A stretch of 64,000 nucleotides of DNA from Capitulum mitella (lineage: Eukaryota; Arthropoda; Thecostraca; Pollicipedomorpha; Pollicipedidae): assembly GCA_030062745.1 (NCBI GenBank), contig CP099842.1, forward strand, positions 248,001 through 312,000, given 5' to 3'. A program made the translations under genes and the position numbers. Below are positions 21,746 to 34,189 of the stretch, in pieces. Every line of letters begins with the position of its first letter. The stretch's first letter is position 1. Below the pieces are notes generated by a model that was not told where the DNA came from, made no database searches, and was given only the letters and a program-made list of their open reading frames with translations.

Positions 21746-23819
21746 CGTTTGGGAAACATCCTTCTTCGTGATACCGCAACCGCATACACCCGAAACATGA
21801 CGGCGATCACAAGCGGGCCCAGTCGAAACCCGGAGGGCTTCACCGCTGCTGGTGTCAGCTGGCGCGAACAGGGAGACCGCCAGCCGGCCGGCGGAGACGG
21901 CTCGGAGGAGACGGCAGGCGCCCGCGGGGACGCCTCGGGGGAGACGGCAGACACCCACAGAGACGCCTCGGAGGAGACGGCAGGCACCCGGCCGTCTGAG
22001 GAGGAGACGCTCTACCCAGCGGGTCCCGCGCCTGGCAGCGGCCGGCCAGACCAGCGCCGGCACGGCCTCAGAGGGCGCCGAGCCGCCGCCGTCCCGTCCG
22101 ATCCCGTGTCGTTCATGATGCAGAGCCCCGATGCCAGGTGAGGCCGCGCCGGGCGTTGTGTCCGGCCGGGACGCGGCTGGCAGGCAGGTGACAGGGAGGG
22201 AGCAGACGCGACGGTGCCCGTCACCTCATCCAGACCGAGCCGCTATTGTGAGTCAGAAGAAACGGGGGCCAGCTTTGCGCTGGAGGAAGGCTGGCACCGC
22301 CTGTTAAATTCGGTCGTTACATTAACAAGGATCCGGTTTTCCAGTCCTTGACAGGACACGACTATGCAGTTGCTATGTTTGCTATCTCGTCGCTTTTTTA
22401 TTGCGCTCTTCGCTGTCCCTACGTATCATTTGGACAACGAAACAGCCCCTGCGGCATTATAATGTTCAGATGCTTACAAAATATCCCAATTATTAAAGGG
22501 CATTATGAATGTGAAAGCCTGTACCTCAGAAGAGCAATCTCGGCCGGCAGATGTGTAAAGTGCACCGACCTCGATGGAAACTTCTGGCACGATGTTCCAA
22601 CAAACTTCGGCGGAGACACTCCTGGATCCCAGATCAGCAACGTTCGTCGCGAGCCCCTCTTGGACCCTGGCGGCCTGCCATTGGTCCAAGCCACCCGTCC
22701 AATTTGTTTTACCGCATAGCGGCGGTCGGGCGAGCCGTCGAGGACTTAATGAACCAGATCGTTAACATGCAAAGACATCGCCGGCACCCGGATGCCAGAA
22801 ATTGGCGCACACCCCGGGGAACTGACTTGGGAGACGCCCGCCTCCGAGGCTGCCGCAACAAAAGACTGATGAATATTAATAAATCTCCAGTAGCCCAAAA
22901 AAAAACATGTTGTCGAACGCAAATGCCTTAATTTACGCCGAGGCTGTGGCATTACAAACGTCAGTCGCTTCTCCACGCTGCCTGTTGAGAAGTTCGGGCT
23001 TCTACAGGATAATTTGCGATAAATATGATCGGAGAGACATTGTGGGGTGATTTCGGAAGCTCGTTAAGCAAAGCTCCCTGCACGATCCTGGGCCTTACAC
23101 TCCAGCGTGCGTTTCCAAGTAACGGCCTGTTTTGTGGCGAAAGTTTAACGTGCCTTCAGAGACACGACATGACAGTGTGGTACTCGCCATAGTTCTCTAT
23201 CGGCCCGCCGCTAGCTGGCCCGCGGTCCAAATATCGAGCGCAGGAACGACTCGAACCCATTTTGCTAGGACGGGGATACCACGCTTTCCCAACTGAGCCT
23301 GCGATTACAGTGAAATTGAGCCCATAAGTTACATAAATATGTATCTCCTGCCAGCGTCGCGATGGCCCGATTACCCACTTTTGTTTCCACAGTTCAAACG
23401 TAGTATTCTATGAAGCTCCCGAAAAAGAAGAGGCTCCGTGCAGGAGCGGCGTCTTCTCCGTCTTCACTCTGATCAACTTCGCTATCGCGGCCGTCAGCGT
23501 CGCCAGCAACGTGCTCAACAACAACAACGACCGCAACAACAACAACAACGACCGCAACAACAACGACAACAACGTGAACGTAGCGGACAACAACAACAAC
23601 GGCAACAACCTGAACATGATTGACCTGGGCGGAGCGCTGGGTCGCCGCCGCCGGGTCCTGCTGGAAAGGGAGCGCGACCTGAACCAGATCAAGGACGCAA
23701 TCGAAGACGAGGCCGTCGTCCTCGAGGTGGTGGGGATCAGGACGCGACAGGACGTCAACGCGACAGCTTCCGAGACCACCGACCGACGCCGAACACGGAG
23801 GAGCAAGGTCTGCACTCAG
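21746..23819 (+). CDS. PN4: poly-Asn family member (exons ~21746-22137 and 23393-~23819, both ends open)
   Basis: The first exon starts after the acceptor at 21745 and contains an acidic repeat (ETAGARGDASGETADTHRDA) before VPSDPVSFMMQSPDA. It ends AG|GTGAGG in phase 2. The second exon follows GTTTCCACAG in the matching phase: SNVVFYEAPEKEEAPC, the hydrophobic segment (VFSVFTLINFAIAAVSVASNV), then an Asn tract interrupted by Asp and Arg (NNNNDRNNNNNDRNNNDNN) and an Asn-rich tail ending NLNMIDLG. LGRRRRV follows, then a charged helix. A donor CAG|GTGGCG at 23819 is my guess for the exon end. No signal-peptide exon in matching phase was found; the 19956 exon is in the wrong phase. The poly-N tract is the most broken of the nine. 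Confidence 0.6.
23238..23304 (-). ncRNA. tRNA-like sequence (degenerate tRNA or SINE head) in the PN4 intron
   Basis: The minus strand has an A-box-like GGCTCAGTTGGG and a consensus B box GGTTCGAGTC about 40 bases apart, bounded by ends where CGCAGG can pair with CCTGCG. At 67 bases it is short, and the T-stem pairs poorly, so a functional tRNA is unlikely. A tRNA-derived SINE head or a tRNA pseudogene fits better. Confidence 0.4.
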
Positions 23820-24482
23820 GTGGCGGCGCAAATAGTCGCTGGTTTTGGCGTTTGTATCGCTGCCTAAAATGGATACACTATCGGGCACTGCGTTATCCAG
23901 GTCGCAAAAACTTCCATCCATTTGGGAAACTTAATACAGGCAGCACTGCGAGTTCGTGCTATCAGAATAATGCGCGATATTTCACAGCGGTAGTATGGCT
24001 TTCCGAAAACAGGGTTCAGCGTACCGATATCACCATATGTTCCCCGTCATCTCAATCCCTTGACATTGCAGCGCTGACCCCACTGACGTTTTCGATCGAT
24101 GGCCCAACTGGCAGCCCGGGAACAAAAACAGGGGCTCGTCTGTCGCCAGATGAACTCCTGGACGGCAGCCGGACGAAACGACGACCCTCCTGCTGCAGCC
24201 GACGACATACGCCGTCTGGCGCTGCTGTTCCAGCTGACCTCCGATATCGCCTCCTCCCTGCCACCTCCGCTCGCTGCGGTCGTGAAGCACGTGATGTACG
24301 CGGCGACCGCGGCGCGTGATAAGTGATTCAAATGACTCTCCTAGTGGTGAGGGATGTGCTTCGGTGATGAGGCTGTCGACAAATGGCGTGCCGCCTCATA
24401 GGATGCCGAAGACGATAATGAGCCAAAAGTATTATAGCTCTTCTCCGTCACTCTTTCATCCTTGCTCCCCGTCTACCATTCG

Positions 24483-24486
24483 CTCT

Positions 24487-24529
<43 letters not shown>

Positions 24530-24540
24530 TCTCTCTCTCC
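24483..24540. repeat. (CT)n microsatellite
   Basis: A pure CT tract with one CTT interruption lies at the left edge of a CpG-rich block. Such tracts often sit near arthropod promoters. Confidence 0.9.
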
Positions 24541-25080
24541 TATTCTTTTCACTCCCTTTGTCCTCAAGCCGACACCACGAGCGTGTTTCCGCGACAAGTC
24601 TCTGAAGCCCCCGCTCCGGCGGGTCCTGCAAGGACCGCTCAGGCGCGCGAGCCCCTCGGCCGACCGCGCCCTGCACAGCGTATTCACACGCCACTCGCCC
24701 GAGGCGCGGCGCCGCCAATCTGGCGGCGAACGCCGCCTCATTACCGCGCCACCTCCGCCGCCGAGGCCGGGACCCCGCCGCGCGCCGGCCGCGGTCGATG
24801 TCAGGCGCGCCGCCCAGCAGGCCGCCCCGGCGACGCACGGCCGCGCACTCCTCAGTCTCGCAGCAGATGGAAAACGTCCGGCGCGGCTTCCAGCAGGCAA
24901 TCTCGCCGGCTGTCCGGGCGCCGACTTCGACGCTGATTATCTGAGCGGTCCCCGGGGAGGTGCGGCCGGCGAGCTCCGGCGCCCGGCGCGTCGTCCGGAC
25001 GGTCAGCGCTTCTTCCCAGAGACGACGGCCGTCCACCCAACAAGAGTGGTGTCTCACCACCTAATAATACGCAGCTGTGC

Positions 25081-25083
<3 letters not shown>

Positions 25084-25127
<44 letters not shown>
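25084..25127. repeat. (TA)n microsatellite
   Basis: An uninterrupted AT tract lies at the right edge of the CpG-rich block. Confidence 0.95.
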
Positions 25128-25128
<1 letters not shown>

Positions 25129-25921
25129 CAGTAAATATGGCGTAGTACTTATGTTGTAGCAGTTTTTATTCAATGCCAAGGAAATCCTGCATTTGATAAG
25201 TTTCTTCTTCGTCTGCTCTAGTTTCCGTATGAAGTCTTTGACAAAGGCCAAGACTGTTTTTGCCGAAAGACGAAGACTTAATACAGAAACTGGAACGGAC
25301 GGAAAAGAAGCTCATGAAATGCAGAACTTCAAACAGGCGCCACCAGTTTACTCGCTAAACTGAAATCTGCATAAAACCACCCAAGTCGAACTGCGAAAAA
25401 ATATTTGAATGTTGCAAGAAACTGCGGTGTAAACTGTGTGTGCGGATTGTTGCAGGAAAATTCAGTGATCTATTTAGCTATATCCAAAAATAAATTTATT
25501 TTTTTAAATATTTAAATAAATATGGAAATGGAATAAATCGTATTAAAATCTCCACCCCACTCGGAAAATGAAAATGCAGATTTTGCAAAGACGTAGCATG
25601 GAGTCAGAGAAGCTCCATATTAAACTCTCAGGACATGCTGCGACGTAATGCAGGTCACAGTCACTATGCATTGTAAATTCACCGGCAATATGACTGTGAA
25701 GAAGAGCTGAAATTCAAATTGCAAAACATGATCGTGCTTATGACGTCATTAATACGTGACCGAAGGTGACCTTGTTCTCAAATTTTTCTCAGTATGTGTC
25801 CAATTGTTGTAAAAAAAAACACTGAAAGTTTCAGGACACTACATTTGTTCCTTTGGAAGATTCCTAAGAAATGCTCCTGGAGACGCGTGAAACGCTTCTT
25901 CCAGCCATTTCGTCAATTCGT

Positions 25922-26158
25922 TCATTCGTTATGGCCAATTATGTCGTTCGTTGGAATGTCCGCTGCCTTGATCGCTCGTTGATTCCTTCTGTTTGTGCAT
26001 AACGTTAGAACGGTAGAGTTACCCCACTTTGGTAGGTGGTTTGACCGTTCCATTTGACCGTTCCATAGTCTGACTGCACCCCCTGCACATGGGATTTTGT
26101 ATACGACACCCTTGCCTATGTTTAATCCTGTGCTTTTTACCATGAGATATAAGTTCAC
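25922..26158 (-). pseudogene. Penelope-like element GIY-YIG fragment, inverted copy
   Basis: The minus-strand frame reads GVVYKIPCAGG, then ERSNHLPKWGNSTVLTL and NQRAIKAADI, which matches the order of motifs in the GIY-YIG endonuclease domain of Penelope-like retroelements (KIPC..., H-x-W, R-x-IEA). The middle part with YxG and the Arg helix is missing. It lies tail-to-tail with the plus-strand fragment that follows. The family call is from motif memory. Confidence 0.5.
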
Positions 26159-26229
26159 CTATTTTCTTTCCAGATGCAATGGCTGCTGTTACTGATAAAC
26201 ATAGGTAAAAAGCATAAAATGCAAATGAT

Positions 26230-26578
26230 GAAGATAAAAAGCACAGGCCCAGAGACAAGAGAGACAATACAAAATTCTATTTGGGCGTGTGATAGGACTT
26301 ACTTAGTAGGAAATGGTAGGGTAATTGAGACAATCATAAAGGAACATAAGAGGAATATTAAAAACCACATGCCATACAGTGTATTTGTCGCTCACATTGA
26401 ACGGTCAAACCACCCACCAATATGGGGTGACTTGTCTATTCTAGCGTCATGCAAAAACGCAGAAAACAGACAAGCGATCGAGGCAGCATGTATGCAACGA
26501 ACAAAGTGTTTAACGCGAGTGCGGGGCCCTGCCTCACCCAGTATTGGTTTATCCCTCAATATTTTATGCCAGTTTTAA
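26230..26578 (+). pseudogene. Penelope-like element GIY-YIG endonuclease fragment
   Basis: The frame holds ACDRTYLVGNGRVIETIIKE, HKRNIKNHMPYSVFVAHIER, SNHPPIWGDLSILASCKN and AENRQAIEAACM, then RTKCLTRVRG. These match the C-terminal GIY-YIG nuclease of Penelope-like elements, which nicks DNA for target-primed reverse transcription. Only the nuclease end is present, with no reverse transcriptase upstream, so it is a 5'-truncated dead copy. With the inverted fragment at 25922-26158 it forms the inverted arrangement often left by such elements. Confidence 0.6.
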
Positions 26579-29500
26579 CAAAAAAATAGGTAATAATAAC
26601 TAAAAGGACGGCCGCAGTTTCATCTTTTATTTATTTATTTATTATTATATTTATTTAATTCATCTTTTATTTCATGAAAATAGGGCAGAATGCAGTGCAG
26701 GACTGACTTTTGCTCCGACGGACGGAGCGGCGAGGGTCTCGGGGTGATGAGCCTGCAATGCCACGACATGCATAAATTAGATTTTATGGTGAATATCGAC
26801 TCAAACAACGTTTTAACATAGTCAAGTGAGAATTGTTAGATAATCCGAGATTATTCAAGGTGACTGGTTTAAAATTGTCTTGGATGACCTAAGATGACCT
26901 TGGATGACCTGAGAGGACTTCTAGATGTTACTTGACAATCGTGTTGGTTAATTCTGATGCAACATTCGACTTCAACATCTATTGTTACCTACAAAAGATA
27001 TGCACATCTGAGAACGCATTTAAGCCGACGACCCTGCTGGACAAGGGCTGACCTAGCACGACCTGGATCGGAATCCATGGGTGAAATGCATTCATGAGGT
27101 GTACAGATAGACTCATAGTTGATTGACGAACGCAATGGTATCTATTTTGCTTCACTGTTATTCACTCTTTTGCATTCATTTCTTCTTTAACGCGAAAAAG
27201 TACCACTTTCTGCTGATTTCTGACCTTTGACCCGACTTGAAACGTCACCTGTTGGCCTCAGACCTTAATAAGGAATACCGGTCGCGATATCTCGTCACGT
27301 GCAATACGCTGGTTCTTCTGCGGCGCTCTATGACGCATGATGTGCAAATCGTCATGGGTCGTTCCAACCCTCCCACGTTATGCAGAAACCCTTACACGAG
27401 CGAGAGATAAAGCGCGGCAGTGCCGATAAACTTCCAAACGGCCGGACAAAGGTGCACCGTGTGAAATAGGCACCACTTGCAAACGCCAGCATGCTCTAAT
27501 GTTCCAATGACGCAGGTTTTTTTTCGTTTCAGGCTGGCGACTTTGGACTTGTGGGAGGATCTGAGTGCTGACTTCAAGCTTACTGTAGAACAAAAGTTAG
27601 AACTAAAAAACTACATTGTCTCAGGCTGAATGGACCATGGCATAATGGCGAATTAGACACATTAGAAAATCGCTTTTTTAGTCGGTATTTACCACCACCG
27701 ATATTCAGTATTTGTACGAATATATGGACTACAATGTAGATGCCTTGGTAAATAGAGGCGCAGCCATGCAAACCTGTTTACATCCAAAGGAGGTAATGAT
27801 GAGCTAGACGATGGAATCGTGATATCACTGGCATACCTTGCATTTTTGGACATTTGCAGCAATAATTGTCGAAAATATCACAGCGTTCCTTTTCGTTCCT
27901 AGCACATGCAGAACATTGTTCTGTCAGAGGGATTGTGTCCTCTCAATGATTCGACGAGTAGGATGACGAGAAAAATAACGATAACCTTTGAAAACCTAAT
28001 TAGACGTCATATGACACTTCCGGGACATTGCTTACCAGTACATCTAACCCTGTTGCTTTGTGGAATATCCGTGCGATTCATAAAGCACGACGCCAGAGGT
28101 GAAAATAAGTGCCAACATGGCAACATACGACGGTGGAAATTTACGACCTCTGGCAATTCTCCGTGGCAAAAATAGAACCCCGGGGACTCGGAACACACAA
28201 GCTGGCTGTGGGGTCCTAGCTTCGTTTGGGTGTTATTCACAAACTTTCCGAGAAAATGAATAAAACTTCCAAAAATTCAACGGAATCGGATGAAGGATGA
28301 AGAAGGATTTGCAGTTTTTGGATTTGCGGAAATTGCGGATTTGCGGAAACACGAAGGATTTGCAGTTTACTCCTCATTCACCATATTTCCCTGGGGGATT
28401 TCGAAAGCCTGAAGTGTTCACTGCCTGTAAATGCATTCGTTGACGTTCATTGTCAAAAACCTCTACTTGGTCAAAACGGCAACGTTCCACCGGAAGGAGT
28501 CAAAGGTGGAAACTGGAGGAAGTGTTTTACACAGGTACACAAACCGCAAAATGTCGAATTTGTGTACCAGACCGATCAAAAATAGTTTTGCTTGTCTGGT
28601 AAGCCACGAGGATCATGCTGATATTCCCATTATGTGTCCATGAAGCCATGGCTCACGAAACCTAGAGGTGGGAAACCGCCGCAGACGGGTTTTGTGTGTT
28701 TAGTATTTGTTCGTAACCGCCCGACAACGTGAAGAGGGCGAGTAGCCACAATAAAGCTAGGAAGAAATTATACATGCTATTCACGCTCAAATATTAATAC
28801 TGGGCACCGTTTCATAGTTCACAATGCGTGCGAGAGGGCTGTCTAAGCAATCGTAAATTGTCCTTCAAATCGTATTTTACTCCCTTGCTCACTTTGACAT
28901 CTCTGTCCACTCAGACATTTCTGGTTCAAAGTACCTTGATAGGGGCGCTTCGCGCCGAAACTGAAGTGTCCTTGATTTGTGCGTCGGCTGAGCCTTTTCC
29001 TGCGCTGGGATGTTAGGGTACCTGCAGTAAGATTACATGTCAAATAGGAAGGAACACTGTTACCCAGTGAAATTCAGCGGTTTACTCAAGGTCCTAAAAA
29101 AGCTTCAATAATAGCCTAAGCCGTAAAATAGGGTTTACCCAACAGTTTATTTCTGGAAAACCACACTTTCAGCACACTGTTGCACAGGACGTTAAGTGCA
29201 AGCGCGTGACATGCCGCAGAAAGAGTATTACATGGTTTTCAACATCGAACACACTGCATTACGTACCCAAGAAATAACTTCAGTATTACCCATTTGATGC
29301 AGTTACGTTCCATGGTTTTTGGTCAAAAAGTCTTGAAATTTCGCAACGGAACACTGTGTTCCAAGCTGTATAAGTATAAAGTGATGCGTCGAAGTTTTCA
29401 CAGTGGCACATCCCCTTTTCGGAATGGTTTTCATGTTCGCCAGGCATTTGGATGCATTCATTGCCTTATCTTCGCGGCGAAAAAAACAAAACACTTTTCA

Positions 29501-31692
29501 TACAATATCACGCTGAATTTCATTATCTTGAGGGAATCCAGGTCAGCCGTCGAAGATGCTGGTCTAGCACCCACAAATAGCTTCACCCATGGAAAGAGGT
29601 CCTAACGTGTCGAAACTAGACCCTCTTACTTTTTAGAGGTTTTAGCATTTGACACGCAGCGTTATCGTGAAATTACTTGTCTGAATCCCTGTTGAGCTCC
29701 CAATGATGTTCTGAATCCTCCAACCATAGCTTAAAAGAAAACAAACATTAAAACCCATTTTGCAGCATGTTTTGTTTTTGTCTCCTGAAAGACGGTCGGA
29801 ATATATCCGTTGCTCGATTCACTCGATAGACCACTGGAAGATCAACATTGGGTCGAAGCAGCATGCTGCATATCACGGTGGGTCAGAATGCGATGATGTT
29901 GGTCTTTATGCGCGGCCATCTCAGATTCACGATGTCAGAGGCCTGTTGACTTGTGCTGCAACGCGGACTGCTGCGTGCTGATTACGTACAACCCAAAAAC
30001 AAGCAAGGGAGAAGGCATTTCTGTGTGACATTTTCGAGCCATTTCTAGGTTCACCGAATTAGACTGGACAATGCACATAAGCAAAGAGGGTGAGAAATCC
30101 ACTGACGATACAATTATTTTCTTTTGCCAGAAGTAGAAACGCCACAAATTTTTGCGAAACTTGGAAAAGAAGTATTTTTTAAGATGGGGAGTTATTAAGG
30201 GATTCTATTTTTGGTGGTGACAATGCCATGGTGGAAGATTTCGTTCGTGGAAATTGCGACCGTTTTTTCACCTCTGCACGACGTTACTAACAAAAGAATC
30301 CGACAGCCTACCTCAAGATTTGTGCCATTGCGTTTGTACCTGAGCCTTGATATTTGTGACCATATTTATGTTTTTTTTTTTAAGTCAGTAAGGGTTACGT
30401 GGTATACAAAGAGCTCTCCCGGCGTTTTGTCCATGGCCCAATTGTTATATGTGAAAATCCTGAAGGAAGAACAGGAAAGTCTCGAAAATGCCAGCTAAAT
30501 AAGAGAATCCGACTGGCAGCTCTCAGTTTTCCATAGTGAGCAAAAATGTTATGTTCCGCAAATAGAAAATAAGGGTGAAACATTAATTTTTCCCATCACA
30601 TTCATTAGTTTCCTGGATTTCCTCTTATTTCAGAACGCTGCTGCCAATTTCTCCCCTTACTCTCTTTCGCTTTCTCTTCTCGTTCTCTCTCCCTGTCTTT
30701 GTCACACACAGACACACGCCTTACTTTTCCTTCCATCTTTTCTCTCCCACCTCTTTTTTTTCTTCGCTCCCTCTTTCTCCTCCTTTTCTCTCCTGTTTCG
30801 TTTTGGCTTGTCTTCTTTTATCAGCAAAACATATTAAGCTGTCTTGACTTATCTCTTTGGATGAGTGGCTAGCTGTCAGAAGCTTGAACGCAATGCTTGC
30901 CCCACTAAAAGCATTGTAACCCGATTTTCAATCCCGGAGGCCCTTAGTTAACACTTCAAAGTGATAAAAGAGAGGGAACAAACAAACATCCTAGCGAGTT
31001 TTAACTACATGGAAAATAGCACCGCTGGTATTAAACTTGTTTAGGGCTGCAGACTGTATCACATGCTCATCAGTTTGTGGGTTGTAATCCCTTCATTATG
31101 TTGTCTAAGTTGGCTTGACAAGGCTTTGCTGGCTACGTCTCCTTGGATTCAGTCAGGAGTACCCGGAAATCTCCAATACGTGATGGCCTTTCAGTCTTGT
31201 TTTGAGCGGTTTCTAATAGGTTACCCTATGCCTCAATGTTTATGACATAAGCGATGATGAGCACGGGAACTTTACGAACTTCAAACAAAGGACATTTAAC
31301 AAAGGCATCGCGAAATGGAAAACAAACGATTTCATTATCTTGAGAAGAACAGTATTTTGTCCCAAAAAAGCTAGGAAAGAGTCGCATTCGTCGATTATAT
31401 CACGAAAGCTGTCTGTGGAATTCATGGCTCTTGACATAACGAGACAAAACGCAGAACAAAACGCAGGACACAAAACGAAGAACATAAAAAATCAACAAAA
31501 ACATTCACGTCCGTGTTGAAAACTCTACTTAAAACTGCACGAAGGTGCCAATCGTCACCAGCCTTGAGCCCTTCCCTCGATCTCAGCGAAGTTCAGAATC
31601 AGATATGACTCAGATTCGGATTGTTATTGCGAACGTTTATTCCATACTATCTTGCATACAGGTATCGCAATTAACCCCAAATATCACCTGCC
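26579..31692. other. Long AT-rich stretch without a gene
   Basis: No open frame here has a signal peptide, domain or splice support. At 26870-27270 several TGACCT half-sites (such as TGACCTTGGATGACCT, and TGACCTTTGACCC at about 27226) suggest a decayed relative of the family-1 TTAA element. Other contents are TTTA repeats at 26622-26660, short imperfect repeats of GGATTTGCGGAAA around 28300-28370, and a pyrimidine-rich tract at about 30650-30830. Confidence 0.4.
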
Positions 31693-31695
31693 TCA

Positions 31696-32112
31696 CACAG
31701 TGAATACGTGTTCTCCATCACGCTTTCTCGAATCCCTATTTCGATTTATGTCTATATTGGTGCTTATCAAAATCACACTGTGGAGTAACAACAGTAAGAC
31801 ATTCATCAGGCCGAAGATGCTTCGCTTGTGGCGCGGGCGCCGTGGGCCTCGTGGTCCCAGTGGCAACGGAAGGACAGACCGCAACGTCTTCAAAGCATTC
31901 TCCGTCGTGTCGGACGACGGAGGGCCTGGCGGCGCGCGAAAGGTCGGTCCGATCTGGATGTCTTGCGAGCGAACGCGGGCGTTTTCCCTCTTCAGTTCAG
32001 CGACGGTCTGCGTTGGAGCCAGATGTCTGGCAGCAGTTCTGCTGGGCCGACAGAACGTCGTGGCGAACATCCCACAACCGACAATAAACGTCACAAACGG
32101 AATCAGTCGCAT
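31696..32112 (-). CDS. PN5b: family member or module without poly-Asn
   Basis: From ATG at 32112 the frame encodes a signal peptide (MRLIPFVTFIVGCGMFATTF), a charged spacer, HKRS, then the hydrophobic segment SIFGLMNVLLLLLHSVILIS followed by TNIDINRNRDSRKRDGEH and a TGA. The segment from SIFGL matches PN5a and the other members, but the poly-N is replaced by a short Asn/Arg/Asp sequence. A donor GT|GTGAGG at 31696 would give the same phase 2 as other members. It begins only 18 bases after the PN5a frame closes. Alternative model: PN5a splices at GG|GTAACA (32134) to an acceptor at 32042 in matching phase, and this is the second half of one gene with two hydrophobic modules. Function unknown. 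Confidence 0.6.
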
Positions 32113-32130
32113 CGTGAGCGTTGGACGGTG

Positions 32131-32517
32131 TTACCCTTGCAAGTTTCTGAACAAAGGCATCGATCGCTTCATAATTGTGTTGTCGTTGTTGTTGTTATTA
32201 TTATCGTTGTTGTCGTTGTTATTATTATTGTTGTTGTTGTTGTTATTGTTGATGTTGTTACTGATGTCGATGATTGCATTGAAACAGACGAGTAGGAAAT
32301 TCAGCAGACCGAATATACTGCTGCTATCTCTTGGCTCCACTCTTCCTGGGGCGGAGATGCGAAACTCGGGAGACGGCTGTTCGCTGGACGTGAGACCGGC
32401 CTGCTGCGACAGGCGCCGTCCGGGCTGGTCGTCAGGTTGAACCCGCAGGCTGGGTCGCGTCTCCGAGACGGCCAGCAGGCTCAGCAGCGTGGCGCCCAGC
32501 ACCCAGAGGAACCTCAT
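32131..32517 (-). CDS. PN5a: poly-Asn secreted-type protein
   Basis: ATG at 32517 opens a signal peptide (MRFLWVLGATLLSLLAVSET). A 45-residue polar spacer follows, then SSIFGLLNFLLVCFNAIIDI, SNNIN, about 11 Asn, a DNNDNN stretch, and MKRS (basic site) with MPLFRNLQ before TAA. A possible donor overlaps the stop (GG|GTAACA, phase 2), so the frame may continue in a further exon. At the 5' side a good donor and acceptor define a UTR intron. It is the third minus-strand member and is followed immediately by PN5b. Confidence 0.75.
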   Translation of the reverse strand: MRFLWVLGATLLSLLAVSETRPSLRVQPDDQPGRRLSQQAGLTSSEQPSPEFRISAPGRVEPRDSSSIFGLLNFLLVCFNAIIDISNNINNNNNNNNNNNNDNNDNNNNNNDNTIMKRSMPLFRNLQG

Positions 32518-32559
32518 CGCCCGGCGATCGTCGCAGATGTCTAGGGCGATGGGTCTGAC

Positions 32560-32788
32560 CTGACCCCAGGCCCCGGGAGAGGTCAGCAGGCCGCGAGAGC
32601 TGGCCTGACGCCACCCGGTGATGTATGGACGTGAGGAGGCCGCCTGCTGATGTGTTCACTGAGGTTCGCTGCTGGGCTGGTGCTCGGCCGAGGGAGGCGT
32701 CACACGATGGCCTGAAGTCCCCGAACTTGCAGCAGTTCGGGCCGACGCAGGTCACAGTCGCCCACGGCTGAGATGCGTTGCGTCTCAC
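32560..32788 (-). other. Predicted 5' UTR intron of PN5a
   Basis: The minus strand has CGATCAG|GTGAGA, a near-ideal donor, at 32788 and the acceptor GGGGTCAG at 32560, 42 bases before the PN5a ATG. The upstream CpG-rich sequence to about 33000 would be the first, non-coding exon and promoter. Confidence 0.5.
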
Positions 32789-34189
32789 CTGATCGCTGCA
32801 CCGCCGCCCGCTCTGCCGCCACGCGGCGAACTCAGAGCTCTGGTGCAGCAGCTCTGCGAAGCGGCCCGGCCTAACGGACCCCGCGACCCCTGCACTGGTC
32901 CACTGCGCCGTAACGCAAGACACCGCTGAGCGCGCCGGCCCAGCGCGCCACACGAACGTCGAGGTCCGCGTACCGTGGCAGCGGCAACCGGACCAACGGC
33001 GCGGAAATCGCATAACTTGCGGAACTGCGCAAATGGCGGAGGGTGACACAAAAACTATGTCGTGGCATGTGCGACCATTCTGTTATTGCTGGAACTGTGC
33101 CACGCGGGCACATTCTGGACCGTTTTGTGGATTGCGATGAGAAGCTCAGTTAAACGGCCGGATTAGAGCGACGTATGGCGATTCTTGTCTGTTAAGCGTG
33201 GCGAGAAGACGATTAATACTGAAGAGGTACTAATGTCACTCGGTATTTCACACTCATTTTGTCCCAACGACTAGCTTGCTACAAGCTATTAGATCTCATT
33301 TCATGATAACGAAATTCTGTGTCTGTTTTATGACGCGAAAGCAATGCAGAGACAATGTAAAAATATCCCCAGTCAGTCCATTACAGGTTTTATAAACCAG
33401 GACCTTCTTGGTATCAGCAAATGTTGAATTCGCTGTGCTTCACTGGCGAAGCTGGGTGTATGAAATACACGCAGTCCTGAAAAAACACTTGAGTGAAGGG
33501 GCTCTTCCTCGTTTAACACAAGTTTTGAGCAGAAATAAAAAAGTTGTAGCCCCTAGTATCGGACGTCGATTTATAATGTACATCTTGTATTTCGACAGTA
33601 TGTCCTACCTCAGCATAAGGTCTTAACACAAGGTCGCTTTTTTCCATCTGAGCTTTGAGCAAATATTCACAGATCTACCATGAGCTTAGCCCATACATGG
33701 AATCCGCGCTGGTGGTAAAATGCTTAAAGGGTCGAATTGAACTGATTTACAGTTGGCTCTAACACTGAGAGATGAGTCACTGCCTCTGCAGACATCAAAC
33801 CGCACCAGAAGGAAATTGTCTCGCTGTGTTACGCATCCGGTAAGGAGAACGTCCTGTCGCATTCTGCTGCAGTGAGATGCTTCATGATTTACGAATGCAT
33901 ATGCATGACGTATTAAAAAATGCAGGCCTTGTACATTTTGCTGTAGACATGAACGCTATGTTAGATGACAAGATATTCTGAAACAGCTCTTGCCATACCG
34001 ACCTTAACATGCGCAATGAAGGGGAGGAACCATCTGCCTTTTTCTGAACTTCTTTATGCATGGCTCTCCAACGAAATAGCGAGAATCGCTGCTTTATGTT
34101 TCGCCTCAAAAAAGCATATAGCGCGATATTTAAACAATTTCATTACTCGGTCGAAATTTGCGTACGTACAGCCATTCACCCATGTTCCC
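32789..34189. other. CpG-rich block then AT-rich intergenic DNA
   Basis: The GC-rich part (32789-33020) is the likely PN5a first exon and promoter. From 33050 the DNA is AT-rich, with no supported gene. Confidence 0.4.

Larger units (their letters stand above)
23868..25921. other. Stretch downstream of PN4 with a CpG-rich block
   Basis: A plus-strand frame at about 24099-24326 (ADDIRRLALLFQLTSDIA and on) looks helical and could be a C-terminal exon, but its acceptor and phase do not match PN4 well. From about 24590 to 25040 the sequence is very rich in CpG and is bordered by a (CT)n and a (TA)n tract. It may be a promoter region. The rest is AT-rich with no gene seen. Confidence 0.35.

Noticed and set aside
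19956-22137. Using the 19956 signal-peptide exon as exon 1 of PN4
   Set aside because: It ends in phase 1, whereas the PN4 exon after the 21745 acceptor opens in phase 0. It fits the 20507 exon instead.
32432-33049. Minus-strand 205-codon frame upstream of PN5a
   Set aside because: A CpG-rich region cut by a strong donor at 32788 and an acceptor at 32560. Best read as 5' UTR and intron.
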